Origin: Ureibacillus endophyticus
Lineage (GTDB): Bacteria; Bacillota; Bacilli; Bacillales_A; Planococcaceae
Assembly (NCBI RefSeq): GCF_003628435.1
Contig: NZ_RBZN01000001.1
Span: 155,912 to 219,911, forward strand
Length of the DNA: 64,000 nt
Direction: 5' to 3'
The notes under the pieces were generated by a model. That model worked only from the letters and a program-made list of their open reading frames with translations. It did no database searches and was not told the DNA's origin. The position numbers and the translations under genes are program-made. Below, one piece after another: positions 27,355 to 36,156 of this stretch (the first letter of the stretch is position 1; each line of letters begins with the position of its first letter).

Positions 27355-28149
27355 GTGAATGCCCCGATAGGCGTTATTGATTCAGGTGTTGGCGGTTTAA
27401 CAGTCGCTAAACAAATAATAAATGTTTTACCTAATGAAACAATTTATTATATAGGTGATACTGCAAGGTGTCCGTATGGGCCTAGAAATCGACATGAAGT
27501 ATTAAAATTTACATGGCAAATGGCGAATGCATTAGTAAAAATGAACATTAAAATGCTAGTCATCGCATGTAATACAGCAACGGCAGTAGCATTAGAAAGT
27601 TTACAAAAACACTTGTCGATTCCCGTTATCGGTGTAATTAATGCTGGTGCACGTGCTGCAGAGAAAAAAACAAAGAAAAACGAAATAGTTGTTCTTGCAA
27701 CAGAAGGAACAATTAAAAGTGGAGCATATGAAAATGCGCTGCTTTCTTTAAGTACGAAGGCGAAAATAATTCCTCTTGCATGTCCAACATTCGTTCCATT
27801 AGTGGAGAGTGGAGAATATGAGGGACAATTTGCATTCGACCTTGTAGCAAAAGGATTAAAACCGCTCAAGAACAAAAAGTTTGATACAGTTATTTTAGGT
27901 TGTACACATTATCCAATTATCCAACATCATATTGAGAAAGTAGTAGGATCTGATGTATTTGTACTATCTTCTGCAGAGGAAACAGCAAAAGAAGTGAAAG
28001 AGCTACTAGCCTATGAGCAAAAGTTAAACACAAGTAGTGAAGAACCACATCACATTTTTTATGCAACTGGTTCCGTTCCTATTTTTCGAACAATTGCTGA
28101 AAACTGGCTATCAATTAATGATTTAGATATTCGACGTATAAAACTATAA
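27355..28149 (+). CDS. racE: Glutamate racemase
   Basis: A 264-residue glutamate racemase. The N-terminal GVIDSGVGGLTV block and the two catalytic cysteines C72 (ACNTATAVA) and C183 (LGCTHYPII) are present. It provides D-glutamate for peptidoglycan and, in Bacillus, poly-gamma-glutamate. It starts at GTG 27355 with GAGGCGG upstream. Confidence 0.95.
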   Translation: MNAPIGVIDSGVGGLTVAKQIINVLPNETIYYIGDTARCPYGPRNRHEVLKFTWQMANALVKMNIKMLVIACNTATAVALESLQKHLSIPVIGVINAGARAAEKKTKKNEIVVLATEGTIKSGAYENALLSLSTKAKIIPLACPTFVPLVESGEYEGQFAFDLVAKGLKPLKNKKFDTVILGCTHYPIIQHHIEKVVGSDVFVLSSAEETAKEVKELLAYEQKLNTSSEEPHHIFYATGSVPIFRTIAENWLSINDLDIRRIKL

Positions 28150-28153
28150 TGTG

Positions 28154-28192
28154 CAGGTATTCAAACAAGGCAGTCGTTTGAATACCTGTTTT
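28154..28192 (+). terminator. Rho-independent terminator after racE
   Basis: Perfect 13-bp stem CAGGTATTCAAAC / GTTTGAATACCTG with a 9-base loop and TTTT. Confidence 0.85.
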
Positions 28193-28314
28193 ACTTTTGC
28201 GTACTAGCACAGTAATATAGGAAATTTTAGCAAATTCAAAGATACCTATCGTATGAGCGTGGTACGGAAAAATATTTTGTGATAAGATTGACGCGAGTAA
28301 CAAGGAGGACTTTT

Positions 28315-29073
28315 ATGACAAGACATGATGGACGAGCTATAGAACAATTAAGACCAGTACAAATGGAGACAAACTATTTAATGCATCCAGAAGGTTCTGT
28401 ATTAATTCAAGTAGGGAATACAAAAGTAATTTGTACAGCGACAATTGAAGATAGAGTTCCAGGCTTTTTACGAGGTCAAGGGAAAGGCTGGATTACAGCA
28501 GAGTATTCAATGTTACCTAGAGCAACAGCAGAACGCACTCAACGCGATGCTTCACGAGGTAAAATAAATGGTCGTACTATGGAAATTCAACGTTTAATTG
28601 GACGAGCATTACGTGCAATCGTGGATTTAGAATCATTAGGAGAGAAAACTGTTTGGATTGATTGTGACGTTATTCAAGCAGATGGTGGTACACGTACTGC
28701 ATCGATTACAGGTGCCTTTGTTGCATTAACGCAAGCATTAGTGAAATACAATGAAGTAAAACCTTTTGCTAAGTTTCCTATCGTAGATTTTTTAGCTGCA
28801 ACAAGTGTTGGAATTCTTGAAGAAATTGGCCCAGTTGTCGATTTAAATTATGTAGAAGATGTGGCTGCAGCGGTTGATATGAACCTTGTCATGACAGGGG
28901 ATGGCCGTTTTGTAGAAATCCAAGGTACAGGAGAAGAAGCAACATTTTCCCGCGATGAGTTAAACACATTGCTATCTTTAGGGGAGAAGGGCATTCAAGA
29001 ACTAATTGCAATCCAAAAGAAAGTACTGGGAGAAGCAGCAAATCTTGTACGGTCTATGAAGGAGGAAGCTTAA
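28315..29073 (+). CDS. rph: Ribonuclease PH
   Basis: A 252-residue RNase [22 protein letters not shown] (about 76-95) and the phosphate-binding [15 protein letters not shown] block (about 114-128) are diagnostic. It trims tRNA 3' ends phosphorolytically. ATG 28315 follows AAGGAGG. The stop TAA abuts the ATG of rdgB, so the two genes are translationally coupled. Confidence 0.96.
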   Translation: MTRHDGRAIEQLRPVQMETNYLMHPEGSVLIQVGNTKVICTATIEDRVPGFLRGQGKGWITAEYSMLPRATAERTQRDASRGKINGRTMEIQRLIGRALRAIVDLESLGEKTVWIDCDVIQADGGTRTASITGAFVALTQALVKYNEVKPFAKFPIVDFLAATSVGILEEIGPVVDLNYVEDVAAAVDMNLVMTGDGRFVEIQGTGEEATFSRDELNTLLSLGEKGIQELIAIQKKVLGEAANLVRSMKEEA

Positions 29074-29667
29074 ATGAAACAAGTGGTTATCGCTACAAAA
29101 AACAAAGGGAAAGCAAAAGATTTTGAAGCATTGTTTACTCCTCTAGGTTATGAAGTGGTAACAATGTTTGATGTCGCACCAGATATGGAGATTGAAGAAA
29201 CTGGTACGACATTTGAAGAAAATGCTATATTAAAGGCTGAAACGCTAGCTAATGCCCTTGGGAAACTTGTCATTGCAGATGACAGTGGATTAGCAATTGA
29301 TGCATTAGGGGGCGAACCAGGCGTTTATTCAGCACGTTATGCAGGAGATCATGACGATGAAGCGAATATAGTAAAGGTACTTGAAAAATTGCAAGGCGTT
29401 GAAGATAAAGAGCGTACTGCGCGTTTCTGTTGTGCTTTAGCGATAGCTGGTCCAGAAATCGAGACATATACTGTATTTGGAACTTGTGAAGGGGTAATTC
29501 TTCATGAGAAGAGAGGAACTAATGGCTTTGGATATGATCCAATTTTCTTCGTTCCAGAACTAGACCGCTCTATGGCAGAGTTATCTCCTGAAGAAAAAGG
29601 GGCTATTTCACACCGAGGCAATGCAATTCGTAAGTTAGCGGATAAATTACCTACGTTACTGAAATAA
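29074..29667 (+). CDS. rdgB: XTP/dITP diphosphatase (RdgB/Ham1, YsnA)
   Basis: A 197-residue Ham1-family pyrophosphatase. The N-terminal [11 protein letters not shown] and the central [15 protein letters not shown] (about 68-82) plus GFGYDPIFF and SHRGNA are family signatures. It removes non-canonical purine nucleotides such as dITP and XTP. Starts at once after the rph stop and is followed 32 bases on by ysnB. Confidence 0.95.
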   Translation: MKQVVIATKNKGKAKDFEALFTPLGYEVVTMFDVAPDMEIEETGTTFEENAILKAETLANALGKLVIADDSGLAIDALGGEPGVYSARYAGDHDDEANIVKVLEKLQGVEDKERTARFCCALAIAGPEIETYTVFGTCEGVILHEKRGTNGFGYDPIFFVPELDRSMAELSPEEKGAISHRGNAIRKLADKLPTLLK

Positions 29668-29699
29668 TCACTTTCTGTAATATGTAAGAGGGGGGATGG

Positions 29700-30209
29700 G
29701 TGTTGAAACTTTTAGTAATGAGTGATACCCATGGAGATGCTGAAGTAATTAAACGTGTACGCGACCAACATAAGAATGTGGATGCAATCATACATTGCGG
29801 TGATAGCGAATTACCCTTTGATCACCCATATTTAGAAAATGTAAAAAAAGTGCGCGGTAATTGTGATCATGATACACGATTTCCAGAAGAAGAAGTGTTT
29901 GAAATCGGTGGCTTAACGATTTTTGTCGCTCATGGTCATTTATTAAATGTAAAATCAACTACAATGAATTTATTATATCGATCAAAAGAAGTGGGTGCAG
30001 ATGTTGCCTTTTTTGGCCACTCCCATCTATTAGGTGCAGAACTTGTAGATAATGTGTTATTTGTAAACCCTGGAAGCTTACTGAAACCCCGAGGCATTGC
30101 TGATAAAAGTTATGTAGTAGTGGATTTTGAATCTGGAAAGTGGACCGTAACGGGGTATACAGATAAAGGTAATGAGTTATTTACAAAGGTGTTTGAATTG
30201 GAAGAATAG
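29700..30209 (+). CDS. ysnB: YfcE/MJ0936-type metallophosphoesterase (YsnB)
   Basis: A 169-residue calcineurin-like phosphodiesterase. All metal-binding motifs are present: SDTHGD (about 8-13), HCGDSE (about 35), GNCDHD (about 57), AHGH (about 80) and GHSH (about 104). The physiological substrate is unknown. GTG 29700 or TTG 29703 could serve as start behind GAGGGGGG. End of the rph-rdgB-ysnB unit and of the conserved left block. Confidence 0.9.
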   Translation: MLKLLVMSDTHGDAEVIKRVRDQHKNVDAIIHCGDSELPFDHPYLENVKKVRGNCDHDTRFPEEEVFEIGGLTIFVAHGHLLNVKSTTMNLLYRSKEVGADVAFFGHSHLLGAELVDNVLFVNPGSLLKPRGIADKSYVVVDFESGKWTVTGYTDKGNELFTKVFELEE

Positions 30210-30255
30210 AATAAAAAAACTAAGAAAATTTTTCTTAAAATGTTTATTTAAGTTG

Positions 30256-30283
30256 TTGACATTTCATCTAGGTCTGCTATAAT
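30256..30283 (+). promoter_or_regulatory. Promoter of tRNA-Arg
   Basis: TTGACA at 30256-30261 and TATAAT at 30278-30283, both perfect, 16-base spacer, about 40 bases before the tRNA. Confidence 0.8.
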
Positions 30284-30322
30284 AAATATTGTCCTTAAGG
30301 AAATCAATCCTTAAGTGATAAT

Positions 30323-30396
30323 GTCTCAGTAGCTCAGCTGGATAGAGCATACGCCTTCTAAGCGTACGGTCGGGGGTTCGAATCCCTCCTGGGACG
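30323..30396 (+). tRNA. tRNA-Arg (anticodon TCT)
   Basis: A full cloverleaf of 74 bases. Acceptor arms GTCTCAG / CTGGGAC pair; D arm GCTCAGCTGGATAGAGC; anticodon arm TACGC-CTTCTAA-GCGTA with TCT; T arm with GGTTCGAATCC. The CCA end is not encoded. It stands alone between a strong promoter and a terminator, at the border between the conserved block and the accessory region. Confidence 0.97.
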
Positions 30397-30410
30397 TACT
30401 AATATTACGA

Positions 30411-30447
30411 AGAGAACTCTTGATTAACAAGAGTTCTCTTTTTTTCT
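30411..30447 (+). terminator. Rho-independent terminator after tRNA-Arg
   Basis: Stem AGAGAACTCTTG / CAAGAGTTCTCT followed by seven T residues. Confidence 0.9.
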
Positions 30448-30669
30448 TAGCACCAAAGAAAGCGCGTTAGAAAATCGTTCTAATTTCAAGAAATGCGTCA
30501 GATTTATTGATTCTTTGAATATTAATTATATACTTAAGTAATGGCAGTTTAATAAGTATATGATATAGGCTTGTTATGTTAATGGGGTATGATCAAATGA
30601 TTATGTTTCAACAATAACTTTAATTTTTATAAAGTAATAACTGCTGTTCTAAAAAAGGTGGTATAAACT

Positions 30670-31068
30670 GTGAAAGAAAAACAATACATATATGTACATC
30701 CAGATGGCAAACATTTGATTTGTACCTTCGATAAACCGGATAAAATTCTACATGCACCAACACTTATAGAAGCGATGGAAATTTCACCAAACTACATTGC
30801 ATATGCTAGAAAAGGTGCAACACTAGTATTCAGGGATATGACTATTAAAATTAAAAGTAACCCAAAACATCATATTAAAGATGAAGCACTTTCTGAAGCA
30901 ATGCATGAGGCTGGTCTACTTAATACTGCTGAAAAAGCTTTTGAAGAATGGCATAGATTGTTAGAGAAACTGAATGAAAAAGAAAGAATAAAATTTATTC
31001 GAATGGTTTACAGTGAAAAGTTTAATGCAGGGGAACCAATTGATAATATTGATGTATTAAATGATTAA
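30670..31068 (+). CDS. Hypothetical protein, 132 residues
   Basis: I do not recognise this protein. It is soluble, without signal peptide or membrane span. The N-terminal half (about 1-75) looks beta-rich, with repeated short hydrophobic strands; the C-terminal half (about 78-118) is helical and charged (EEWHRLLEKLNEKERIKFIR). GTG 30670 follows AAAGGTGG at a normal distance, and a terminator follows the stop, so it is very probably a real single gene. No catalytic or metal-binding pattern is evident. Confidence 0.7.
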   Translation: MKEKQYIYVHPDGKHLICTFDKPDKILHAPTLIEAMEISPNYIAYARKGATLVFRDMTIKIKSNPKHHIKDEALSEAMHEAGLLNTAEKAFEEWHRLLEKLNEKERIKFIRMVYSEKFNAGEPIDNIDVLND

Positions 31069-31097
31069 TGTGAGATATACACATATCAGTTTTTCAT

Positions 31098-31147
31098 AAA
31101 AAAAGCCAGTTAAAATTTACAATTGAGTAAACTTTAACCGGCTTTTT
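31098..31147. terminator. Bidirectional terminator
   Basis: Stem AAAGCCAGTTAAA / TTTAACCGGCTTT with T tracts on both strands, between the convergent 132-residue protein gene and the 34-residue peptide gene. Confidence 0.85.
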
Positions 31148-31173
31148 ATTTACAGTGTTGTATTTTGTCCTAA

Positions 31174-31278
31174 TTATTTGCGTACCATTGTATCAACAAG
31201 AGGCATTACTACAACAATAACTGCAACTGTTACAACTGTAAGAGCTTGTAAAATTCCTACTGCTACTTGATCAAACAT
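31174..31278 (-). CDS. 34-residue hydrophobic membrane peptide
   Basis: On the minus strand an ATG at 31278 behind AAAGGAG opens a 34-codon frame. It begins MFDQVAVGILQALTVVTVAV, continues through more Val/Ile residues and ends VDTMVRK. One membrane span with acidic start and basic end. The ribosome-binding site, orientation towards a bidirectional terminator and coherent hydrophobic make-up support a real gene. Function unknown; it resembles no toxin or holin I can name. Confidence 0.6.
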   Translation of the reverse strand: MFDQVAVGILQALTVVTVAVIVVVMPLVDTMVRK

Positions 31279-31674
31279 TATTATTCTCCTTTACAACTAA
31301 AATTTCTCTTATATTCTATTAATTATCCATCTTCCTATGAAAAAGTCAAATAGAAACAGTGGATTTCATTTTAACCTGTCCTCTAGTTAAGGTAAAAGTA
31401 ATTTAATAACAGGTAATAGGAACAAAAAGGGATTTTAAGAAGCTTGAGTAAATTCTGACTTTTAAGAGGAATGAGGCAGGCATGATATAATAAGTGAGGT
31501 TTATAGGTTTTGCTAACAGTTTTTTACTTAGAGTTTGATTTGAATTTCTAGAGTTTGTGGGCTTGGATTTTTATCTTATACGATATTCAACTAAAGGACA
31601 CATCTCCGTAGTAATCAAACAACTATGTAAACCATCCAAGAATTTTAGAAAAAGAAAAAATAGGAGAGTCCTAA
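31279..31674. other. Intergenic region, 396 bases
   Basis: Contains the upstream regions of the minus-strand 34-residue peptide and of the plus-strand nuclease gene. A TATAAT at about 31486-31491 may belong to the nuclease promoter, but no good -35 is seen. No gene, repeat or riboswitch is recognised. Confidence 0.5.
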
Positions 31675-32613
31675 ATGAAAAAGAAATTAAATTATTTATT
31701 CTTGCTATTGTTGAGCATTTTTATGGTTGGTTGTACCAACGTAGAAGATGTATCCATTACTGATGAAGAAACAGTTCAGCAAGAAGAAAACACTGTAAAT
31801 ACAAGTAATAATAATGAAAACGATGAAATTGTCACTACAGTTGTAGATGAACCGGTAGAAAAAGAGACTTCAACCCAATCAAAGGATGAACTGTTTTCAG
31901 GTCATAAACTGATTGAAGTTGATGGTGGTGATTTGTCTGGTTATCGTGAACCAAATGTTGTCGTTGATATTGGTTTTGGTGACCGTGAATATTGGGCTTT
32001 TACCAATGAGTACGGACAACTAGTACGTGTTATTGCTGATGAAATTATTTTACAGGATGATCGTAACGAACCAGTTTTGTCTTCAGGAAGATATTATGCT
32101 GACGAGGCAAAAGTTCCTGGTGTTGAAAGCCCAGTTTTAGATGAAGGGCATATTATTGCTGATTCACTAGGTGGGGTATCAAATGCATATAATATTACCC
32201 CTCAAGACAGTACGCTCAACCGACATGGTGATCAAGCTTATATGGAAGATGCGATTCGTAAAGCTGGTGGGGCTACTAATTTCGAAGCCATTATTACATA
32301 TCCAAATACGAAAACGCAGATTCCTTCCAGTTATAAATATACTTATACGATAAAAGGTAAAAAAGTAGTTGATACATTTGATAATGTGAACCCTGATGAA
32401 GTAAACAAATCACTTGGTATAACTGGTAATAAATCTTCTAAATCATCTAGTTCAAAAACTAAAGGTGATATTTCTACTATTGATACAAACGGGGATGGAC
32501 AGGTGACGATTAAAGAGGCAAAAGCAGCTGGTTTCAGTATGCCAATTACGAGTGATCACTGGTTATACCAATACATGCGAGATAATGATCATGACGGTAT
32601 GGTAGGCGAGTAA
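31675..32613 (+). CDS. Secreted lipoprotein DNA/RNA non-specific endonuclease with EF-hand-like tail
   Basis: A 312-residue exported protein. Residues 1-15 form a lipoprotein signal ending in the lipobox VGC (Cys about 16). An Asn/Glu/Thr-rich linker runs to about 75. The nuclease domain (about 80-235) holds DEGHIIADSLGG with the catalytic His and the following YNITPQDSTLN with the metal-binding Asn, as in Endonuclease_NS-type enzymes. The C-terminus has calcium-loop sequences DTNGDGQVT (about 265) and DNDHDGMVGE (the last ten). It probably degrades extracellular nucleic acids, possibly calcium-dependent. ATG 31675 follows AGGAGAG. Confidence 0.82.
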   Translation: MKKKLNYLFLLLLSIFMVGCTNVEDVSITDEETVQQEENTVNTSNNNENDEIVTTVVDEPVEKETSTQSKDELFSGHKLIEVDGGDLSGYREPNVVVDIGFGDREYWAFTNEYGQLVRVIADEIILQDDRNEPVLSSGRYYADEAKVPGVESPVLDEGHIIADSLGGVSNAYNITPQDSTLNRHGDQAYMEDAIRKAGGATNFEAIITYPNTKTQIPSSYKYTYTIKGKKVVDTFDNVNPDEVNKSLGITGNKSSKSSSSKTKGDISTIDTNGDGQVTIKEAKAAGFSMPITSDHWLYQYMRDNDHDGMVGE

Positions 32614-32877
32614 GCGTCAAGAAATTTAAGGAATGATTAAATCTTTATGATTCTTAGAGAAAAATCGTTTCCTAAATAATCACTAGAACATAGATGATTC
32701 TGCAAGTATTGTAGGATTGTCTATGTTTATTTTTATTATAATCTAGCAAATGTCAGTTATTTCAGATGACAGTTAAAATTAAAATCCTAATCATGCCAAA
32801 ACCTAAGAAAAGTAACCATCTCCCAAACTTTTGAATAATATGAGTCGATTAAATTTCTTAGGGGAGGTAAAATTAGT

Positions 32878-33138
32878 ATGTATTACGGATATCAAAATCC
32901 GATGTATTTACAGAATAACCAAAGAATTTCTGTACAACAAGCTCAGCAAATTGCACTTAGTAGAGTGCCAGGACAAATCGTACATGTGGATCTAGATATG
33001 GATAACGGTGTATTAAATTATGAAGTTTACGTTTTAACAATGCAAAATAAAATGTATGAAGTTAAAATCAATGCCAGAACTGGTCGAATTATTAAAGTAG
33101 AGCAAGAAAATGATGATGATATGTATGATTTTGATTAA
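32878..33138 (+). CDS. Small PepSY-domain protein
   Basis: An 86-residue protein. After a Tyr/Asn/Gln-rich start it shows one PepSY unit: ISVQQAQQIALSRVPGQIV, then a VLNYEVYV strand and YEVKINARTGRIIKVEQE, ending in an acidic tail. No signal peptide is visible. PepSY domains often inhibit peptidases or bind ligands, but no role can be assigned. GGGGAGG precedes ATG 32878, and a terminator follows. Confidence 0.82.
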   Translation: MYYGYQNPMYLQNNQRISVQQAQQIALSRVPGQIVHVDLDMDNGVLNYEVYVLTMQNKMYEVKINARTGRIIKVEQENDDDMYDFD

Positions 33139-33174
33139 GGTAAATATTCAATAAAAAATCTTTCCTCAATAAAA

Positions 33175-33210
33175 GGGTGCTTAACTTTACTAAAGATAAG
33201 CACCTATTTT
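33175..33210 (+). terminator. Rho-independent terminator after PepSY gene
   Basis: Stem AGGTGCTTA-like arm GGTGCTTA / TAAGCACC with a 13-base loop, then ATTTTAAT. Confidence 0.65.
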
Positions 33211-33404
33211 AATTCAAAATACAACTTACGTTGATTGCGTCTAGGGAGTGTATTGTTAAGTATATACATAATTTTCGATCCAGTAATTTATAACCACATA
33301 ATATATTAATAAAAGTTTTTTATTAAATTTCTAATAGGACATCGAAGTTGATTTGTAATATAATGTAGAAGTAGGTATTATTATCTTAATTTTCACATAT
33401 TTTT

Positions 33405-33683
33405 GATTAAGTCGTATTTAAAAACGCAATTAAGTTTCCAATCCTTGCTTCAATCAAATCTGTTTTTTCCTCTTCAAATTACCTTTTGTTTTACAGAAAA
33501 TTTCTTCAATAACATTGATAATCTTTACTTCAAGTAAATCTCTCGCAAAAGTATTATGGGCACTAATTGTCAAAGTATTTGCGTTTAAGTTCAGGATGTT
33601 GTTTTGAACGATATTTCGTAACTTGGCTTTGAAAATTTTTCGCTAATCTTTTGTTAGAAGAGCTCCCAAGAGAATTCCATCAT
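33405..33683 (-). pseudogene. Decayed gene fragment resembling the DnaA N-terminal domain
   Basis: Six hundred bases of apparent intergenic DNA hide a broken coding region on the minus strand. One frame reads QKISEKFSKPSYEISFKTTS. After a frame change comes NLNANTLTISAHNTFARDLL followed by EVKIINVIEEIFCKTKG. Both match, in order, the DnaA domain I pattern KLSKPSFETWMKST and DTLTITAPNEFARDWLE. An in-frame TAA precedes the first segment and further shifts follow the second. The main replication initiator dnaA is not here; this looks like a relic of a short DnaA_N-domain protein. Confidence 0.55.
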
Positions 33684-33882
33684 AAGACAACTCATTAAAT
33701 GTCATCCCAATTTATTGAAAACATCTGGCTCTTAAAGCACAAATATTTGTATCCATTATTAGGGTTCTGTAAAATTAAACGAATTCCACTATTTGCAAAG
33801 TTAAAACTATTATTATTAGGTAAATGATAGTTTAGGGATGTTTAGGGTATTCAAAAAATATCTTCGAGTAAAGGATGATAGG

Positions 33883-35475
33883 ATGAAATGGGATACTCCA
33901 GAAAAATTAAAATCATTACTATACGAACTTGTACGTTGGGAAAGTCAAACATTAACTAAAGGCGAACAGGAATTTACACAAAAGTTATTTGCGAAATTTC
34001 AATTGTTACCGTATTTCAATACAAATCAACACTTTTTACAAACCGTTGATGTTGAAGGTGGAAGACAAGTGCTTTCTGCGTTATATAAGCATCCAAACGC
34101 AAAAAAGACCGTGGTGCTCATTAGTCATTTTGATACGGTTCAAATTGAAGAATATGGTGCGCTTATGCCGCTTGCCACAGAACCTGAAATGATTACGCAA
34201 GCTTTTCATGAAGCAAAGTGGATGTTAAATGAGCAGGCACAAAAGGATCTTGAATCCGGTGACTACTTATTCGGTCGTGGTGTAATGGATATGAAAATGG
34301 GGCTTGCCCTTCATATGCAAGCTTTAGAACGTGCAATTGAAGAAGAGTGGGCATTAAATTTATTATTAGTTACAGTACCAGACGAAGAAGTAAGTTCAGC
34401 TGGTATGCGTGTCGCTGTAAAACATATTGCAGAGGTTACTGAAAATTATAATTTGGAGATTAGTCTATTCTTAAATAGTGAACCTTCCTTTTCCCAAGGA
34501 CCATATGATAACAATGAATATTTATATACTGGTTCAATTGGGAAAGTAATGCCGGCAGCGTTATTCTACGGAAAGGAAACTCATGTTGGTGAGCCGTTGA
34601 AGGGGATAAGTGCACCTTTTATGAGCGCTTATTTGGAAATTGAAATGGAATGGAACGATACATTTTGTGAAACAGTTTACGGTGAAACAACCCCTCTTCC
34701 AGTGGCCTTAAAATTACAAGATTTAAAAGATCAATATTCTACACAAACACCGTATCGAGCAGTGGCGATGTACAATGTCTTTTTAATGAAAAGAAGCGCG
34801 GCTGATATTTTTGATATGTTTGAAGAAGTAACAAAAAAGGCAATGCAAAAATGTCAAGCGCGGTATGATGAAGTTTGTGCAAATATGAAAATTAGTCCTA
34901 TCGGTAAAATTCGAACAATTCGTTATAGTGAACTTTTGGATTACGCAACAAACAAACTAGGGAAGCCACATATTGAACAACTAATACATGAGGTATTGGC
35001 ATTGCCGAATTTAGATGAGCGTGACCAATCCTTTGCTATTGCAGATAGATTAATGATTCAATGTCAGGAGTTAGCACCAGCAGTTGTCGTGTTATTTGCA
35101 CCACCATTTTATCCAGCAGTGAATTCAAGTGATCATCCACTAGTGAAAAAAGCCATTGATGTAGTATTAAAAGCATCAGAACAATATAATATTCCACTAC
35201 AACAAGTACATTATTTTAATGGAATATGCGATTTAAGTTATTGTCAGCTAATGGATGATAATGGTTGGATTGCCTATGAAGAAAATACCCCTGTGTGGAA
35301 TCGAACTTATGATATCCCATTTGAACAAATTGCAAAATTTAATGCTCCTGTTATGAATTTAGGTCCATATGGAAAGGACGCACACCAGGTTTCGGAGCGG
35401 TTAAGAATTAACAGTGGATTTTATGAAATGCCAGATTTAATTAATCAGTTATTGCGATTTGTAGAGAATCAATAA
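33883..35475 (+). CDS. M20-family metallopeptidase, RocB-like
   Basis: About 530 residues, M20 peptidase architecture. Metal-site motifs are visible: SHFDTV (about 84), FGRGVMDMKMG (about 126) with the bridging Asp, PDEEVSSAG (about 165) with the catalytic Glu, and a late GPYGKDAHQ His. The length and the long insert resemble RocB, a protein of arginine utilisation in Bacillus whose exact reaction is unsettled. No other roc genes are nearby. ATG 33883 has AAAGGATG upstream; ATG 33838 in the same frame would add 15 residues. Confidence 0.8.
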   Translation: MKWDTPEKLKSLLYELVRWESQTLTKGEQEFTQKLFAKFQLLPYFNTNQHFLQTVDVEGGRQVLSALYKHPNAKKTVVLISHFDTVQIEEYGALMPLATEPEMITQAFHEAKWMLNEQAQKDLESGDYLFGRGVMDMKMGLALHMQALERAIEEEWALNLLLVTVPDEEVSSAGMRVAVKHIAEVTENYNLEISLFLNSEPSFSQGPYDNNEYLYTGSIGKVMPAALFYGKETHVGEPLKGISAPFMSAYLEIEMEWNDTFCETVYGETTPLPVALKLQDLKDQYSTQTPYRAVAMYNVFLMKRSAADIFDMFEEVTKKAMQKCQARYDEVCANMKISPIGKIRTIRYSELLDYATNKLGKPHIEQLIHEVLALPNLDERDQSFAIADRLMIQCQELAPAVVVLFAPPFYPAVNSSDHPLVKKAIDVVLKASEQYNIPLQQVHYFNGICDLSYCQLMDDNGWIAYEENTPVWNRTYDIPFEQIAKFNAPVMNLGPYGKDAHQVSERLRINSGFYEMPDLINQLLRFVENQ

Positions 35476-35537
35476 ATTAGTAAAAGTGAGAACCCTTTCC
35501 TCTAATCATTCGTTTAATAGAGGTAAGAGGTGAGTGT

Positions 35538-36110
35538 ATGAAATTTTGGATTGGTGGGGGAATTGTATTTCTATTATTAATTGGAAGTGGCTACACATGG
35601 CTGGGAGAAAAGATAGAGAAGGGCAAAACACCTGTTGCAGATGGTTCTAATGATTATTTAATAATTTTAGGTGCAAAAATTAAGCCAAATGGGGATCCCT
35701 CGCTATCATTAAAAAATCGTTTAGATGTAGCGATTGATTATTTGCAAAATCATAAGCATGTGCAAGTAATTGTTTCTGGTGGACAGGGAATCGATGAACC
35801 AGCAACAGAAGCATCTGTAATGGCACAATATTTAATCGATGCAGGAATTGACCCATTAAGAATACAAATGGAAGAAAAATCAACTTCAACTTATGAGAAC
35901 TTATTATTTTCAAAAGACTTTTTACCAGAAGGAGTTAAAACTATTACGATTGTTTCGAATGATTACCATTTAGCAAGAGCGAAATTTTTAGCAAATGTTG
36001 TTGGTCTAGAAGCGGATGTATTAGCTGCAAAAACGCCTCGAAGTGTTGCGGTAAAATCTCATATTCGAGAACGGTTAGCATTATTAAAGACTTATATAAT
36101 GGGTAAATAA
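35538..36110 (+). CDS. YdcF/SanA-type DUF218 envelope protein
   Basis: A 190-residue protein with one N-terminal membrane anchor (about 3-20) and a DUF218 domain (about 38-185). Typical blocks are YLIILGAKIKPNGDPS, VIVSGGQGIDEPATEA, EEKSTSTYENLLFS and the late VSNDYHLARA. DUF218 proteins act in envelope maintenance and vancomycin tolerance in some bacteria, but the reaction is unknown. Extracellular orientation is likely. GTAAGAGGTG precedes ATG 35538. Confidence 0.83.
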   Translation: MKFWIGGGIVFLLLIGSGYTWLGEKIEKGKTPVADGSNDYLIILGAKIKPNGDPSLSLKNRLDVAIDYLQNHKHVQVIVSGGQGIDEPATEASVMAQYLIDAGIDPLRIQMEEKSTSTYENLLFSKDFLPEGVKTITIVSNDYHLARAKFLANVVGLEADVLAAKTPRSVAVKSHIRERLALLKTYIMGK

Positions 36111-36152
36111 AAAATCTTCCTCTTTCTTTTAAATTAGAAATAGGAAGATTTT
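36111..36152. terminator. Bidirectional terminator
   Basis: Stem AAAATCTTCCT / AGGAAGATTTT between the convergent DUF218 and threonine aldolase genes, with T-rich flanks on both strands. Confidence 0.75.
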
Positions 36153-36156
36153 ATTT

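Noticed and set aside
30323-30396. tRNA-Arg as an integration site for a mobile island
   Set aside because: No integrase and no repeated tRNA 3' end were found in the window; only the position is suggestive.
31557-31763. Plus-strand frame overlapping the nuclease start
   Set aside because: It overlaps the well-supported lipoprotein signal region in another frame and has no good ribosome-binding site.
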